A stretch of 64,000 nucleotides of DNA from Actinomycetes bacterium. Its GTDB lineage: Bacteria > Actinomycetota > Acidimicrobiia > Spongiisociales > JAHEDJ01. The DNA is taken from contig JAHEDK010000012.1 of the NCBI GenBank assembly GCA_024641245.1, positions 1 through 64,000 on the forward strand, in the 5' to 3' direction. Shown one piece after another: positions 46,024-55,726 of this stretch. Within the stretch, counting starts at the first letter, position 1; every line of letters starts with the position of its first letter. Below the pieces are notes generated by a model. That model made no database searches and was not told the origin of the DNA. It saw only the letters and a program-made list of their open reading frames with translations. A program made the translations under genes and the position numbers.

Positions 46024-46281
46024 ATGCCGGTTCGAATCGAGAACACACCCAATCCGAACGCACTGAAGTTCACCGTCGGCGTCGATGTGGGTGGTCCGAA
46101 GACGTTCATTCCCAGCCAGACCACTGAGGACCCACTGGCCACGGCGCTGTTCCGACTCGAAGGCGTGACCAGTGTCTTCATGACCGCCGATTTCGTTACG
46201 TTGACCAAAACACCCGATGCCGACTGGGGAGCAATTGCCCCCGCCGCTCAGGCGATCCTAGAGGGTGAGTTCCAGGAATAG
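46024..46281 (+). CDS. Lone Nfu/NifU N-terminal domain protein
   Basis: 85 residues: PVRIENTPNPNALKFTVG at the start, SVFMTADFVTLTKTPDADW in the middle, typical of the Nfu N-terminal domain. The cluster-binding C-terminal domain with its C-x2-C is absent. ATG 46024 has GGAAGGA nine bases upstream; ATG 46018 is too close to it. Such single-domain forms occur in actinobacteria; the role in Fe-S maturation is unproven. Divergent from hyuA. Confidence 0.85.
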   Translation: MPVRIENTPNPNALKFTVGVDVGGPKTFIPSQTTEDPLATALFRLEGVTSVFMTADFVTLTKTPDADWGAIAPAAQAILEGEFQE

Positions 46282-46360
46282 GTTCCTGGAATCGGTTCTA
46301 GGTCACAGGTTCCAGGTTCTGTCTTGCCGACACGGCCACCCGGGAACCAAGAATCCTCTG

Positions 46361-47158
46361 CTACGGCATCGGGAAGGTGGGTGAGCCGTCCGGAGTGAGC
46401 CACACGGCCACGACCCGCACCGGACCCGGGTCAGATGCCACCTCAACCTCTACCCGCCAGCGGTCGCCCATCACCCCTGCATTGATGACTGTTCCGATCC
46501 CCCAGGGAGCGACGAAATCGAGTGCAGCGGAGGCAACAACCTCGGGTAGTTCGGCGGGTTCGACCGGCGGGGAGGTCATGGGCACGGTGCCAATCCTCGC
46601 CGGGCTCGGCAGATCAACGATCGACAAAGACTCATCCTCAACCAGGACCATCACTTCGACCCCCTCGACCGGCAAGCGGACGGTGCCGTCTTCGCCACCA
46701 TGAAGAAGCTGCATCAGCAGACCGACCCGAAAGAGCCCTTCCCCTACGTCCTCAACGGAATCAACCGCGACCCATTCGACATAGGTCCACGAGTCGTCCG
46801 TCCGGCCGGCCCACTCACGCACATAGCGCTCTGCAGTTGCGGCCACAGCCTGTTCGATATCACGGGGAGGCAAGGCGGCCAGCAGGTCTGCCTCCGAGTA
46901 GAGCGCCGGGGCGGGAGGAGTGTCCGGAATGGTGGCAACCGGCGATGGAACCGTCGACACGAGGGTAGGTACGGCCACAGCCACTTCTGGTTGCCAGATC
47001 ATGCGGGCGATGACGGCGGCGATCGCCGCAGCCACCAGGAGCGCGGTAGCGAAGTACATCCACTTGCCTCTACCTGCGGCCCCGTTTGTCAACGTGAGCT
47101 GGCTCCACGGAATGTGCTCATATGTCTCGGTCTCGGTGTCGGGAAGCTCGTCTCGCAT
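46361..47158 (-). CDS. Single-TM exported-domain protein, unknown
   Basis: 265 residues. Acidic cytosolic N-terminus (about 1-32), one membrane helix (about 34-52), Pro/Thr/Val-rich stalk (55-85), then an outer alpha/beta domain with AERYVREWAGRTDD and a repeated pattern ending ASDPGPVRVVAVWLTPDG. The layout resembles actinobacterial conjugal-transfer-like or NTF2-like surface proteins, but no family is certain. Divergent from the 47295 gene. Confidence 0.65.
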   Translation of the reverse strand: MRDELPDTETETYEHIPWSQLTLTNGAAGRGKWMYFATALLVAAAIAAVIARMIWQPEVAVAVPTLVSTVPSPVATIPDTPPAPALYSEADLLAALPPRDIEQAVAATAERYVREWAGRTDDSWTYVEWVAVDSVEDVGEGLFRVGLLMQLLHGGEDGTVRLPVEGVEVMVLVEDESLSIVDLPSPARIGTVPMTSPPVEPAELPEVVASAALDFVAPWGIGTVINAGVMGDRWRVEVEVASDPGPVRVVAVWLTPDGSPTFPMP

Positions 47159-47294
47159 GATGCCTCTCCGGGGAAATGCGGGGGGCTAGTCGAACGTACG
47201 ACACTGCAGGCAGCTGTTCAAGAGGGTCGTTGCCGATGGCTCAAGCCGGCATTGCTCGGGAACCCGAAACCGGTCGACTATCGTTGGACTGCCG

Positions 47295-47900
47295 ATGGCA
47301 CGAAATCCAGATCCCAAACCGGGTCGGTGGATCCTTCCGTTGATCATTGTTGGAATGGTCGGGTTCACCTACCTCTTCACCAATAGCATCGATACGGTCC
47401 CCGCGGTCCCCGACAACGAGGCTTCTTCCTCTTCGTCGACGACGTCGACAAGCGAACCGTCCGACACCCCGGCGGAGACCACCGTCCCGGTGGTCGTGAG
47501 TCCTGAAGTGCAGGCGTATGCCGCCGGCCTGGACGGCTTCGACCTGTCCCTGGCAGACCTCGGAATTCGGATGGTCACGGTGAACGCAGCTTGGGACGGT
47601 CGTACGGCGACCTACTCGGACACGAAGACGGCCTTGGAGACTCTGGTCGCCGACACAACGGCCTTTGCGGATCAGGTGGCCGCGGGAACGCCACCGGCCG
47701 CGGATGCCAACCTCGCACTCGAACACGAGAAGATCGTGACCGCCGCCACAGCAGCCAAGACGGCGGCGGAGAACGTTCTGGACGGACTGGTCAACAGCGA
47801 GGGATCGGCCGACCGTCTGGCAGCCCTCGATGCCTTCAATTCGTCCGTAACCAATTTCACCGACGCCGTGGCTGCTGCCAAAGCCGTCGCCGGCGTCTGA
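47295..47900 (+). CDS. Single-TM protein with Ser/Thr stalk and helical outer domain
   Basis: 201 residues. N-terminal helix (about 12-28), a Ser/Thr-rich linker (44-65), and an Ala-rich helical outer domain (70-201) with EHEKIVTAATAAKTAAENVL and NFTDAVAAAKAV, likely a helical bundle. No family recognised. Confidence 0.6.
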   Translation: MARNPDPKPGRWILPLIIVGMVGFTYLFTNSIDTVPAVPDNEASSSSSTTSTSEPSDTPAETTVPVVVSPEVQAYAAGLDGFDLSLADLGIRMVTVNAAWDGRTATYSDTKTALETLVADTTAFADQVAAGTPPAADANLALEHEKIVTAATAAKTAAENVLDGLVNSEGSADRLAALDAFNSSVTNFTDAVAAAKAVAGV

Positions 47901-48017
47901 TAGTCGGCATCAGGGGCGACGCGCCCCGCGGAGGCTGTTCGAGTCTCGCGTACCAGCGGGCATACGTATCGGGCCACGGCACAACGCCCCTTTGCGGCCT
48001 CATAGTCGTTTGAGACG

Positions 48018-49499
48018 ATGGTGGTGATGAAGCTACATCGATCGACACTGTTGGCCTTGTTGGTCTTGTTGACCTCGTGTACGACCAGCGGTCTGCCTCA
48101 GGAGCCCGAAGACTCGATCACAGCCACATCCACTCTGCTGTTCGCCGGGGATGTGATGCTCGGTCGAGGGATCGCCCCGATCGCCGCGACCGATCCGGAG
48201 GGTTTGTTTGCGGACGTGAGCTTCGTCGTACGGTCGGCCGATCTGGCATTCGCCAACCTCGAATCACCGCTGACCGATCTACCCCACGTTTCAACGAACC
48301 CGTACGCACTCGAAGCGCCTCCCAACCTCGCCTTCCTGCTCTCCGGGGCTGGGTTCGACGCCATGACAATCGCCAACAACCACGCCGGCGATGCAGGCAG
48401 ACCTTCAGTCATCGACACCATACAGGCGCTCGAAGCGGCCGCCATCGGGGCGGTCGGTGGAGGCGCAGATGGCGCAGAGGCGGCCCGGCCCCGATATTTC
48501 GCGACGGCGGCCGGGTTGACCGTCGCTTCGCTCGCCTTCGATGCCAGTCAGACAGGAATCGAGGCAAGCTCCGGACCCGGCATCGTGCACTGGAATCGCG
48601 AATCGGCGCGGAAGATGGTCGCCGAAGCGCGTGCTGCGAGCGACATCGTGGTGGTCTCAATGCACGGTGGTGTCGAATACGAAGCCGATTCGGACCCTGC
48701 CTTTCTCCAGCAGGCCACCGACCTGGCTTCGTGGGGTGTCGACGTCGTGTGGGGGCACGGTCCCCACGTCGTCCAACCGACCCGAGTCATCGACCCCGAC
48801 GGGGATGGGCGGATGACGGTGGTCTCAACCAGCCTCGGGAACTTCCTCTTCGACCAGCAGCCAATCGAGACACAGCGAGGCGCAATACTCGAGACGCTCA
48901 TAGCCGACGAGGGCGTCGTCGCCTTTCGAATAGGCGTCACCGACCACGCCGATCGAAGGGTCCATTTCGTCGAGTGGGAGCCTCCCGCCACCGACGCGGT
49001 GCTCCTCGGACTCGACTGGTGGACACCTGTGGAGCCCTACAGCCTTGCACCTACGGTCAGGGACACTCCCCGGGACTTCGGGGCAGGCGACGTGGTTGAC
49101 GCCGGACGTGGATACGTCAGGGGAAACGACGAGATCGACCTGGTGGTCTCATTTCGCAGGCCGTTCGAGGAGACCGCGATCACCCGCCTCTTCCCCGATC
49201 GGAATTGGATGGACTCCGCCGGGCGTAGTGCCCATCTGGGCGTCTACCGACCGCAGGATTACCGGCAGTGGTGGGTGGCGGGAAGCCTGTTCCGGCCGAT
49301 CGGCGCCCTCGCCGTGTGCGACGGCGGAATCGCGGTCGCCTATTCGGAGTTGGACGACGCGGCGACGGTTGCCACAGGAGCCTTCCGATGGCAGGAATTC
49401 GGTTTCGTCGGTGCCATCGAACTCGCAGGGAGCGGAAGCCCTGCGTGCGCCGATATCGACCGCAACGGAGCAAGCGACCCTCTTGTCATTGAGAGATGA
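48018..49499 (+). CDS. CapA-like metallophosphatase-fold lipoprotein
   Basis: 493 residues. Signal peptide with the lipobox LLTSC (about 18-22); ATG 48027 is an equally likely start. CapA/PgsA-like core: LLFAGDVMLGRGI (about 41-53), DLAFANLESPL, AMTIANNHAGDAG, VVVSMHGGVEYE and VVWGHGPHVVQP, with the Asp/His/Asn metal ligands of this calcineurin-like fold. Family members take part in poly-gamma-glutamate or capsule handling; no pgs genes are nearby. The C-terminal 130 residues form an extra beta domain. It lies just before the DUF3160 lipoprotein. Confidence 0.87.
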   Translation: MVVMKLHRSTLLALLVLLTSCTTSGLPQEPEDSITATSTLLFAGDVMLGRGIAPIAATDPEGLFADVSFVVRSADLAFANLESPLTDLPHVSTNPYALEAPPNLAFLLSGAGFDAMTIANNHAGDAGRPSVIDTIQALEAAAIGAVGGGADGAEAARPRYFATAAGLTVASLAFDASQTGIEASSGPGIVHWNRESARKMVAEARAASDIVVVSMHGGVEYEADSDPAFLQQATDLASWGVDVVWGHGPHVVQPTRVIDPDGDGRMTVVSTSLGNFLFDQQPIETQRGAILETLIADEGVVAFRIGVTDHADRRVHFVEWEPPATDAVLLGLDWWTPVEPYSLAPTVRDTPRDFGAGDVVDAGRGYVRGNDEIDLVVSFRRPFEETAITRLFPDRNWMDSAGRSAHLGVYRPQDYRQWWVAGSLFRPIGALAVCDGGIAVAYSELDDAATVATGAFRWQEFGFVGAIELAGSGSPACADIDRNGASDPLVIER

Positions 49500-49561
49500 A
49501 AGACCGCACAGCGACGGGAACCAGTCTCGATTCGCCGGCGTTGATCGCGATGGAGGTTGAC

Positions 49562-51841
49562 ATGAACCGGCCAACGGCCTTGTTGGTCGCCGCCGCACTC
49601 GCCGTGGCAGCTTGCACGAGTACCGGCGTCGACACCACGAAACCGCTATCCACCACCCCACCCCCGTCCTCGACGACGCACGCTCCCCTCGTCACAACGA
49701 CCACACAAGCAGTGTCGACGACCACGATTCCGATCGCCGTCACTGCCTCTATGCAGATCCAGCCAAGGCCCGTGGCGGCTTTCGCTCAGATGGATGACAT
49801 CCCGTTCCTGGGAGATACGCCGTCGTACGCTGGGCTTCCCCTGCCTTCATCACTCGCCGGCGTAACCCTTTCTCCAACCGCGCAGGCACTACTCGACGCG
49901 TATCCGGATGTGAAGTCGGCCCTGCTCGCCAACGGATTCGTCGTTGTTCCGGGTTGGGCTTCGCTCTTCCAGAACGTGTACGGGCAGTTCGGATACGACA
50001 ACCACGCAATGTTCGTGACCACCGACATCGCCTACCACTACCTGCACCTGGTGTTCTCCAAAGTCTTGCGCGACAGCGAAGAGGCTGTGCTCCTCCCGAT
50101 CCTCGAGGAATTCGTCCTCGGATCGCTGGAAGCGACCAGGGAGCAAGCCGCAGAACTCAAAGGCACCGAACTCGAGGAAGTAGCCGACCGGGCGGAGCAA
50201 CTCCTTGAAGCAACCGCGACCCTGCTGGGCCTCGATGTGGGCCCGATCGGGCCGCTCGCAGAGCAAGAAGTGGCACTGGCACTCGAAGGAGTTGCCTTCG
50301 TTCCCTCCCCGATCACCAGCTTCATCGAAGGCGACCCGACCGTCTCTGCGAAGAACCTGGTCGACTACAGCTTGTTCAAACCGAGGGGCCACTACACACG
50401 AAGCGCACACCTCGTGCGGTACTTTCGCGCCATGTCCATGCTCGGCCAGGGATCCTTCTTCCTCAACGATCCCCGTTCTCTGCAGATCGGTGCACTGGTG
50501 GCGAGAGCCGTATTCACAGATCCTGATCTGGTGGCTGCATGGACCCTGATCTACGAGCCGACCGCCTTCATGGTCGGCCTCGCAGATGACTACACGCCTC
50601 TCGAGTTGCTGGCCATCGTCGACGAAGTGGCACCGGGCAGCACCACGAATCCCACCCCTCTCGCCGGGCAAGATCTCATCGAGGACATCGCTGTGGCGCT
50701 GGGTCGGACCCGCCCGGTGGGCATCAACCCCGAAGCTGCCGCGGTTCGCATCATGGGCGCCCGCTTTGTCATCGACTCGTTTGTGCTCGATCAGCTGGGC
50801 TGGCCCAGTGTCGGAGAACAACCACCCGAAAAGCACCGGGTCTACGTGTCGCCGCTCGATGTGGCTGCGGTCATGGGATCGAACCTTGCGCTCGAGATCC
50901 AGCGGGCTGCGGAGGAGCCTGCCTACCTCCATTACGAAGAACAACTGGCGAGCTTGAGCGATCTCCTCGCCGCCAGGACCATCGATGACTGGGCCGCCAC
51001 GGTGTACGACGCCTGGTTGTATGCGCTCCAGCCGAAGTGGTCGGAGAAAACCGGGGCGTTCCCCGACTTCATGCGGACGCCGGCCTGGACCGCGAAAGAC
51101 CTGATGACCGGGTTGGGATCGTACACGGAGCTGAAACACGACACGATCCTCTACGCCAAACAGGCGGTGCTGGCAGAGGGGGGCGGAGACTGGATCGAGC
51201 AGGAACCGCGTCACTGGGTGGAGCCTGACCCCGTTGCGTTCTTCCGGGTAGCACAAGTTGCCTTGCTGCTGCGGGACGGCCTCGGCGACCGGGGCCTGCT
51301 CACCGAAACACACAGGACGCTGCTGAACGACCTGATCTCGTTCGTCGATCGACTCGGTGGCATCGCCCAGGATGAGCTGGCAGGACGCGCGGTCCCGGCA
51401 GCCGACAATGACTGGCTCGAAGCCGTTGCCACCACGATGGAAGCGTTGTGGCTGGCATCCTCGGACATCGATCCTGCGACCGGTTTGCCGTCCAGTCTCG
51501 ACTCGATGGATGCCCTGATCGCAGACATTGCCCGGTCCTCGTTCTTCTACCTGGAAGTCGGGACCGGTTACATCGATCGACTCCTCGTGCTGGTTCCCAC
51601 CGATGATGGGCGCTTCCAGGTGGCCGAAGGAGGCGTGTACTCGTACTACGAGTTCTGGCGGCCGGACGAGGAGGGGCGACTCACCGACGAGGAGTGGCGC
51701 AGCATGTTGCAGGCCTCATGGAGGTCCGGAGCCGACACCGGCATTCCGGACCGCTTCGAACCCGTCCCATTCGGTCACCCGGATGGAGGGGAACGCCTGC
51801 GACCGGCCTGGCAGACCGCGTTCCTGGTTGAAGCAGGTTGA
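49562..51841 (+). CDS. DUF3160 lipoprotein
   Basis: 759 residues from ATG 49562, with GGAGG five bases upstream. Lipobox VAAC (about 15-18), Thr/Ser-rich stalk (20-55), then the DUF3160 body with LLANGFVVVPGWASLFQNVYG, TDIAYHYLHLVFSKVLRD, LVRYFRAMSMLGQGSFF and VSPLDVAAVMGS. These proteins are exported and their function is unknown. Follows the CapA-like gene by 62 bases, so probably co-transcribed. Confidence 0.87.
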   Translation: MNRPTALLVAAALAVAACTSTGVDTTKPLSTTPPPSSTTHAPLVTTTTQAVSTTTIPIAVTASMQIQPRPVAAFAQMDDIPFLGDTPSYAGLPLPSSLAGVTLSPTAQALLDAYPDVKSALLANGFVVVPGWASLFQNVYGQFGYDNHAMFVTTDIAYHYLHLVFSKVLRDSEEAVLLPILEEFVLGSLEATREQAAELKGTELEEVADRAEQLLEATATLLGLDVGPIGPLAEQEVALALEGVAFVPSPITSFIEGDPTVSAKNLVDYSLFKPRGHYTRSAHLVRYFRAMSMLGQGSFFLNDPRSLQIGALVARAVFTDPDLVAAWTLIYEPTAFMVGLADDYTPLELLAIVDEVAPGSTTNPTPLAGQDLIEDIAVALGRTRPVGINPEAAAVRIMGARFVIDSFVLDQLGWPSVGEQPPEKHRVYVSPLDVAAVMGSNLALEIQRAAEEPAYLHYEEQLASLSDLLAARTIDDWAATVYDAWLYALQPKWSEKTGAFPDFMRTPAWTAKDLMTGLGSYTELKHDTILYAKQAVLAEGGGDWIEQEPRHWVEPDPVAFFRVAQVALLLRDGLGDRGLLTETHRTLLNDLISFVDRLGGIAQDELAGRAVPAADNDWLEAVATTMEALWLASSDIDPATGLPSSLDSMDALIADIARSSFFYLEVGTGYIDRLLVLVPTDDGRFQVAEGGVYSYYEFWRPDEEGRLTDEEWRSMLQASWRSGADTGIPDRFEPVPFGHPDGGERLRPAWQTAFLVEAG

Positions 51842-51853
51842 GCAAAGGAATTA

Positions 51854-51884
51854 GGGCGGGGCGGGCCGATAGCCCGCCCCGCCC
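51854..51884. terminator. Perfect 13-bp hairpin between convergent genes
   Basis: GGGCGGGGCGGGC (51854-51866) pairs without mismatch with GCCCGCCCCGCCC (51872-51884) around CGATA. It lies between the DUF3160 gene and glnA, so it can end both transcripts. Confidence 0.75.
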
Positions 51885-51912
51885 GATGGCCGTCCGCTGA
51901 GGGACTTACCGA

Positions 51913-53337
51913 TTAGGTGTCGTAGTACATCGAGAACTCGTGCGGGTGCGGACGCAGCCGCAGCGCATCTACCTCGTGCACCTGCTTATAGTCGATCCAG
52001 GCGTTGATCAGATCCATCGTGAACACGTCACCCTGAAGCAGGAAGTCGTGGTCGGCCTTGAGAGCAGCCAGCGCCTCTTCGAGGCTGCCGGGCACGGACG
52101 GCAGGTTCGCCAATTCGGAAGGCGGCAGGTCGTAGATGTCCTTGTCGACCGGAGGGGGCGGCTCGATCTGGTTCTGAACTCCGTCGAGACCCGCCATCAG
52201 CATCGCCGCGAAGGCGAGGTAGGTGTTGGCCGAAGGATCCGGGCAGCGGAACTCGAGACGTTTGAGCGCCGGCTTCTGGGAGTACAGCGGGATTCGCACC
52301 GCAGCCGACCGGTTGCGCTGGCTATACACCAGGTTGACCGGCGCTTCGTAGCCGGGCACGAGGCGCCGGTACGAGTTGGTGGTCGGCGCTGCGAACGCCA
52401 GCACCGCAGGTGCGTGCTTGAGAAGTCCTCCGATATACCAGCGGGCCATATCCGAAAGCCCCGCGTAACCGTTCGGATCGTAGAACAGCGGCACGCCGTC
52501 CTTCCACAAGCTCTGGTGCGTGTGCATCCCTGAACCGTTGTCCATGAACACCGGTTTCGGCATGAACGTGACCGTCTTGCCGTGTGCCCAGGCGACGTTC
52601 TTGACGACATATTTGAAGATCGTGACGTCGTCGGCCTGTCGCAGCAGTGTGTTGTAGCGAATGTCGATCTCGGCCTGACCGGCGGTCCCGACCTCGTGGT
52701 GATGGACCTCGACCTTGATGTTGAGCTTCTCGAGTTCGAGCGACATCTCGGATCGCAGGTCCTGGAAGTGATCAGTCGGTGGAACTGGGAAGTAGCCCTC
52801 TTTGTATCCGGGCTTGTAGGCGAGGTTCTTCCCATCCTCTTCAGCTGCAGTGTTCCATGCACCCTCGATCGACTGCACCTCATGAAACGACGAGAACTCG
52901 TTCTGCATGAACCGAGCAGAATCGAAGATGTAGAACTCGGCCTCGGGACCCCAGAATGAGGTATCGGCAATGCCGGTTCCGGACAGGTACGCCTCAGCCT
53001 TGGCTGCGATGTAGCGCGGATCGCGGTCGTACGGCTCACCGGTGATGGGGTCGTGCACGAAGCAATAGAGCACCAGGGTCTTGTGCTTCATGAACGGATC
53101 GACAAACGCCGTGGCCGGGTCGGGCTTGAGGATCATGTCCGATTCCTGGATCTCCTGGAAACCCCGAATCGAGGACCCATCGAACCCGAAGCCTTCGGTG
53201 AAACCGTCCTCGTCGAGTTGGTCGGCCGGGATGGTGAAGTGCTGGACCTGACCGGGCAGATCGCAGAAGCGAAGGTCGACGAACTGGCATTCCTCAGCGA
53301 CGAGTTGCTGAAGAATATCGGCTGCTGTTTTGTTCAC
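51913..53337 (-). CDS. glnA: Glutamine synthetase type I (adenylylated beta type)
   Basis: Makes glutamine from glutamate, ammonium and ATP. 474 residues from GTG 53337, the usual length; the much longer frame is an artefact running into the divergent gene. [59 protein letters not shown] and NRSAAVRIP are classic. Tyr in [11 protein letters not shown] is in the place of the adenylylation site of beta-type GS, so glnE control is likely. No glnE or glnB here. Divergent from glnA2. Confidence 0.97.
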   Translation of the reverse strand: MNKTAADILQQLVAEECQFVDLRFCDLPGQVQHFTIPADQLDEDGFTEGFGFDGSSIRGFQEIQESDMILKPDPATAFVDPFMKHKTLVLYCFVHDPITGEPYDRDPRYIAAKAEAYLSGTGIADTSFWGPEAEFYIFDSARFMQNEFSSFHEVQSIEGAWNTAAEEDGKNLAYKPGYKEGYFPVPPTDHFQDLRSEMSLELEKLNIKVEVHHHEVGTAGQAEIDIRYNTLLRQADDVTIFKYVVKNVAWAHGKTVTFMPKPVFMDNGSGMHTHQSLWKDGVPLFYDPNGYAGLSDMARWYIGGLLKHAPAVLAFAAPTTNSYRRLVPGYEAPVNLVYSQRNRSAAVRIPLYSQKPALKRLEFRCPDPSANTYLAFAAMLMAGLDGVQNQIEPPPPVDKDIYDLPPSELANLPSVPGSLEEALAALKADHDFLLQGDVFTMDLINAWIDYKQVHEVDALRLRPHPHEFSMYYDT

Positions 53338-53694
53338 GTTGGGGTTCTCCTCGGGTACCGGTTTCGGGCGCGCTGCCTCGGCGGACCTGCGCTCCCCTGA
53401 GCGTTCCACGGATCCGTTTCCGCCGGGTTGCCCGAATGTGAATGGACGGTTAACAGATCGAGGAATGGAAAGGTCCGGGTGATGGGCCCATGCCCCGTTG
53501 CAGGTTCCAGGTTTCGGGCACGTCTGCCTTGAATCGTCAATAACGACAAAGGCGAGCACGGGACGCGATCTGATGACTACACGGGTCAACCTGGACCGGC
53601 GTTTGGCGATTGGTGACCGGCATGAGGTTCGCATTGGGCGGCGGTCAGCTTCATTCGGGTATCGTTTCCGACGTCGACCGAAAAGGAGAACCAC
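53338..53694. promoter_or_regulatory. Shared glnA / glnA2 control region
   Basis: 357 bases between divergent glutamine synthetase genes, so both promoters lie here. It also carries GGTTCCAGG words like those found after genes elsewhere. I looked for GlnR boxes (paired GTnAC and GnAAC half-sites) and found no clear set. An AAAAGGAGAACCAC site precedes glnA2. Confidence 0.5.
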
Positions 53695-55020
53695 GTGGAC
53701 AAACAGGCAGAGTACGTGCTGCGCACCGTCGAGGAGCGGGGCATCCGGTTCGTTCGCCTGTGGTTCACCGACGTGCAGGGGTTCCTGAAGTCGGTATCTA
53801 TCAGTCCCGCGGAACTGGAGACGGCGTTCGACGAAGGCATGACGTTCGATGGGTCGGCGATCGATGGCTACGCCAGGGTTCAAGAGGCGGACATGCTGGC
53901 CGTGCCGGATCCCGCCAGCTTTCAAATCCTCCCGTGGCGGCCCGAACAGCAGGTCGCCCGTATGTTCTGTGACATCGTCACTCCCGATGGGGAACCCTTC
54001 GAAGGCGACCCTCGCTACGTGCTGAGACGCAACCTCCAGCGGGCCGCCGATCTCGGCTTCTCGTTTTACGTCGGACCCGAACTCGAGTACTTCTACTTCA
54101 AGAATTCGAAAGGGAAACCCAAGGTGCTCGATCAGGGCGGCTATTTCGACCTGACCCCGCTCGACGTAGCGCAGGAATACCGGCGCACAACGATCAACGC
54201 TCTCGAACAACTCGGGATCCCGGTGGAGTATTCGCATCACGAGGTGGCACCAAGCCAGCACGAGATCGACCTTCGCTATACAGACGCATTGACAATGGCC
54301 GACAACGTCATGACGTTCCGTCTCGCCGTCAAGGAAGTCGCCATCGAGCACGGCATCTATGCCACGTTCATGCCGAAACCACTCGAAGCGCACGACGGCT
54401 CCGGGTTTCACATGCACCTGTCACTATTTGAGGGGGACCGGAATGCCTTCTATGAAGCCGGGGCCGAGAACGGGCTCTCGAAAGTGGCGGAGGGGTTCAT
54501 CGCCGGAATCCTCATGCATGCCCGCGAACTGACCGCCATCACGAACCAGTGGGTCAACTCGTACAAACGTCTCGTGAAGGGCTTCGAAGCACCCATCTAC
54601 TCGTTCTGGGCCCGCAACAACCAGTCTGCGCTGGTCAGGGTCCCGACGGTCAAACGTGGGAAAGCCTCCTCGACGCGCATCGAATACCGGGCACCCGATT
54701 CTGCCTGCAATCCATACCTCGCTTTCTCGGTGTTGCTGGCTGCCGGTCTGGCCGGGATCCAGAACAACTACGAACTTCCCGCCGAGGTGTCCAACAACAT
54801 CTTCGAGATGACCACCGCCGAACGCAGGGCCCTGGGCGTCGGCAGGTTGCCGGCCACCCTCGATCATGCGCTCGACGCCATGGAGGCTTCCGAACTGATG
54901 GCTGATGCGCTCGGCGAACACGTTTTTTCGTGGTTCCTCCGTAACAAGCGGAAGGAGTGGGATCAGTTCCAGAACCACGTATCTGAATTCGAACTCGAGA
55001 GGTACCTTCCTATCCTGTGA
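53695..55020 (+). CDS. glnA2: Glutamine synthetase, GlnA2 type
   Basis: 441 residues from GTG 53695 with an AAGGAG site. [25 protein letters not shown] and [17 protein letters not shown] are the GlnA2 marks; [39 protein letters not shown] and [10 protein letters not shown] are the active-site blocks. It lacks the adenylylation Tyr motif. Some GlnA2/GlnA3-like relatives are gamma-glutamyl-polyamine synthetases instead; GS activity is probable but not certain. Overlaps the next gene by 4 bases. Confidence 0.93.
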   Translation: MDKQAEYVLRTVEERGIRFVRLWFTDVQGFLKSVSISPAELETAFDEGMTFDGSAIDGYARVQEADMLAVPDPASFQILPWRPEQQVARMFCDIVTPDGEPFEGDPRYVLRRNLQRAADLGFSFYVGPELEYFYFKNSKGKPKVLDQGGYFDLTPLDVAQEYRRTTINALEQLGIPVEYSHHEVAPSQHEIDLRYTDALTMADNVMTFRLAVKEVAIEHGIYATFMPKPLEAHDGSGFHMHLSLFEGDRNAFYEAGAENGLSKVAEGFIAGILMHARELTAITNQWVNSYKRLVKGFEAPIYSFWARNNQSALVRVPTVKRGKASSTRIEYRAPDSACNPYLAFSVLLAAGLAGIQNNYELPAEVSNNIFEMTTAERRALGVGRLPATLDHALDAMEASELMADALGEHVFSWFLRNKRKEWDQFQNHVSEFELERYLPIL

Positions 55021-55643
55021 TAACCGTCGCCGTGTCCACCGCCGGAGACCCGCGGGAGCTGACCGAGGCTCTGACGCTTGCCGGCGCCGTTGCAGCTCCG
55101 GTCGAGGCCGGTGACACCGACGGCGAATGGGGGTTAGCGCTGGTCGATCTCCGTTCGGAACCGCTGCAGCAGCTCCGCGAGGCCAGGCGCATCTCCGAGG
55201 ACGTCGGCTGTCCGGTCATGGTGGTGACCACGTCGGCCCAGACCACGCTCCTCGAACACGAACGATGGATCGCCGACTTCATCAACGAACCGATCGACAT
55301 ACTCGAACTGCGTTTGCGGGTGAGCCGCCTCGCCGGTCACGAGGAAGGTATCGAGTCGGTCCGGTACAAGAGCCTCGAACTCAACCTCGCCACCTATCAG
55401 GCGACCATCGACGGAAAGCCGATCGACCTGACCTACATGGAATACGAGCTGCTGCGCTACTTCATTGAGCACCAGGGGCGGGTCTGGAGCCGCGAGCAGT
55501 TGCTCCAGAAGGTGTGGGGATACGACTACTTCGGTGGCGCCCGCACGGTGGATGTCCACGTGCGGCGCCTGCGCTCGAAGCTCGGCGAAGAGCGGGCGAG
55601 TTGGATCACCACGGTGAGATCGGTGGGCTATCGGTTCGGTTGA
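55017..55643 (+). CDS. GlnR-like orphan response regulator
   Basis: 208 residues, GTG overlapping the glnA2 stop (GTGA). Receiver-like N-terminal domain (1-105) and OmpR-type winged helix (113-208: ELNLATYQATIDG, EYELLRYFIEHQGRVWSREQ, LRSKLGEERASW, TTVRSVGYRF). The receiver lacks the acidic pair at its start and has FINEP where a Lys-Pro is expected; only Asp44 (in LVDLR) remains, so it is not a standard phospho-switch. This matches actinobacterial GlnR, the nitrogen master regulator, and the operon partner is glnA2. Ligand or signal unknown. Confidence 0.8.
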   Translation: MITVAVSTAGDPRELTEALTLAGAVAAPVEAGDTDGEWGLALVDLRSEPLQQLREARRISEDVGCPVMVVTTSAQTTLLEHERWIADFINEPIDILELRLRVSRLAGHEEGIESVRYKSLELNLATYQATIDGKPIDLTYMEYELLRYFIEHQGRVWSREQLLQKVWGYDYFGGARTVDVHVRRLRSKLGEERASWITTVRSVGYRFG

Positions 55644-55726
55644 TGTCCGGCTTGGACCGGTCCGGCGTCAGAGACCCGCCAGAATGGCGCGCTTCCCGAC
55701 GCTAGAACGGGGATTACCCTTGGCCC

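Noticed and set aside
49889..51313. 474-residue minus-strand frame inside the DUF3160 gene
   Set aside because: Shadow frame within a well-supported lipoprotein gene.
53338..53694. GlnR box in the gln intergenic region
   Set aside because: No pair of GTnAC and GnAAC half-sites with proper spacing was found by eye.
53338..54417. Long N-terminal extension of glnA
   Set aside because: It would run through the shared promoter into the divergent glnA2; GS homology starts at 53337.
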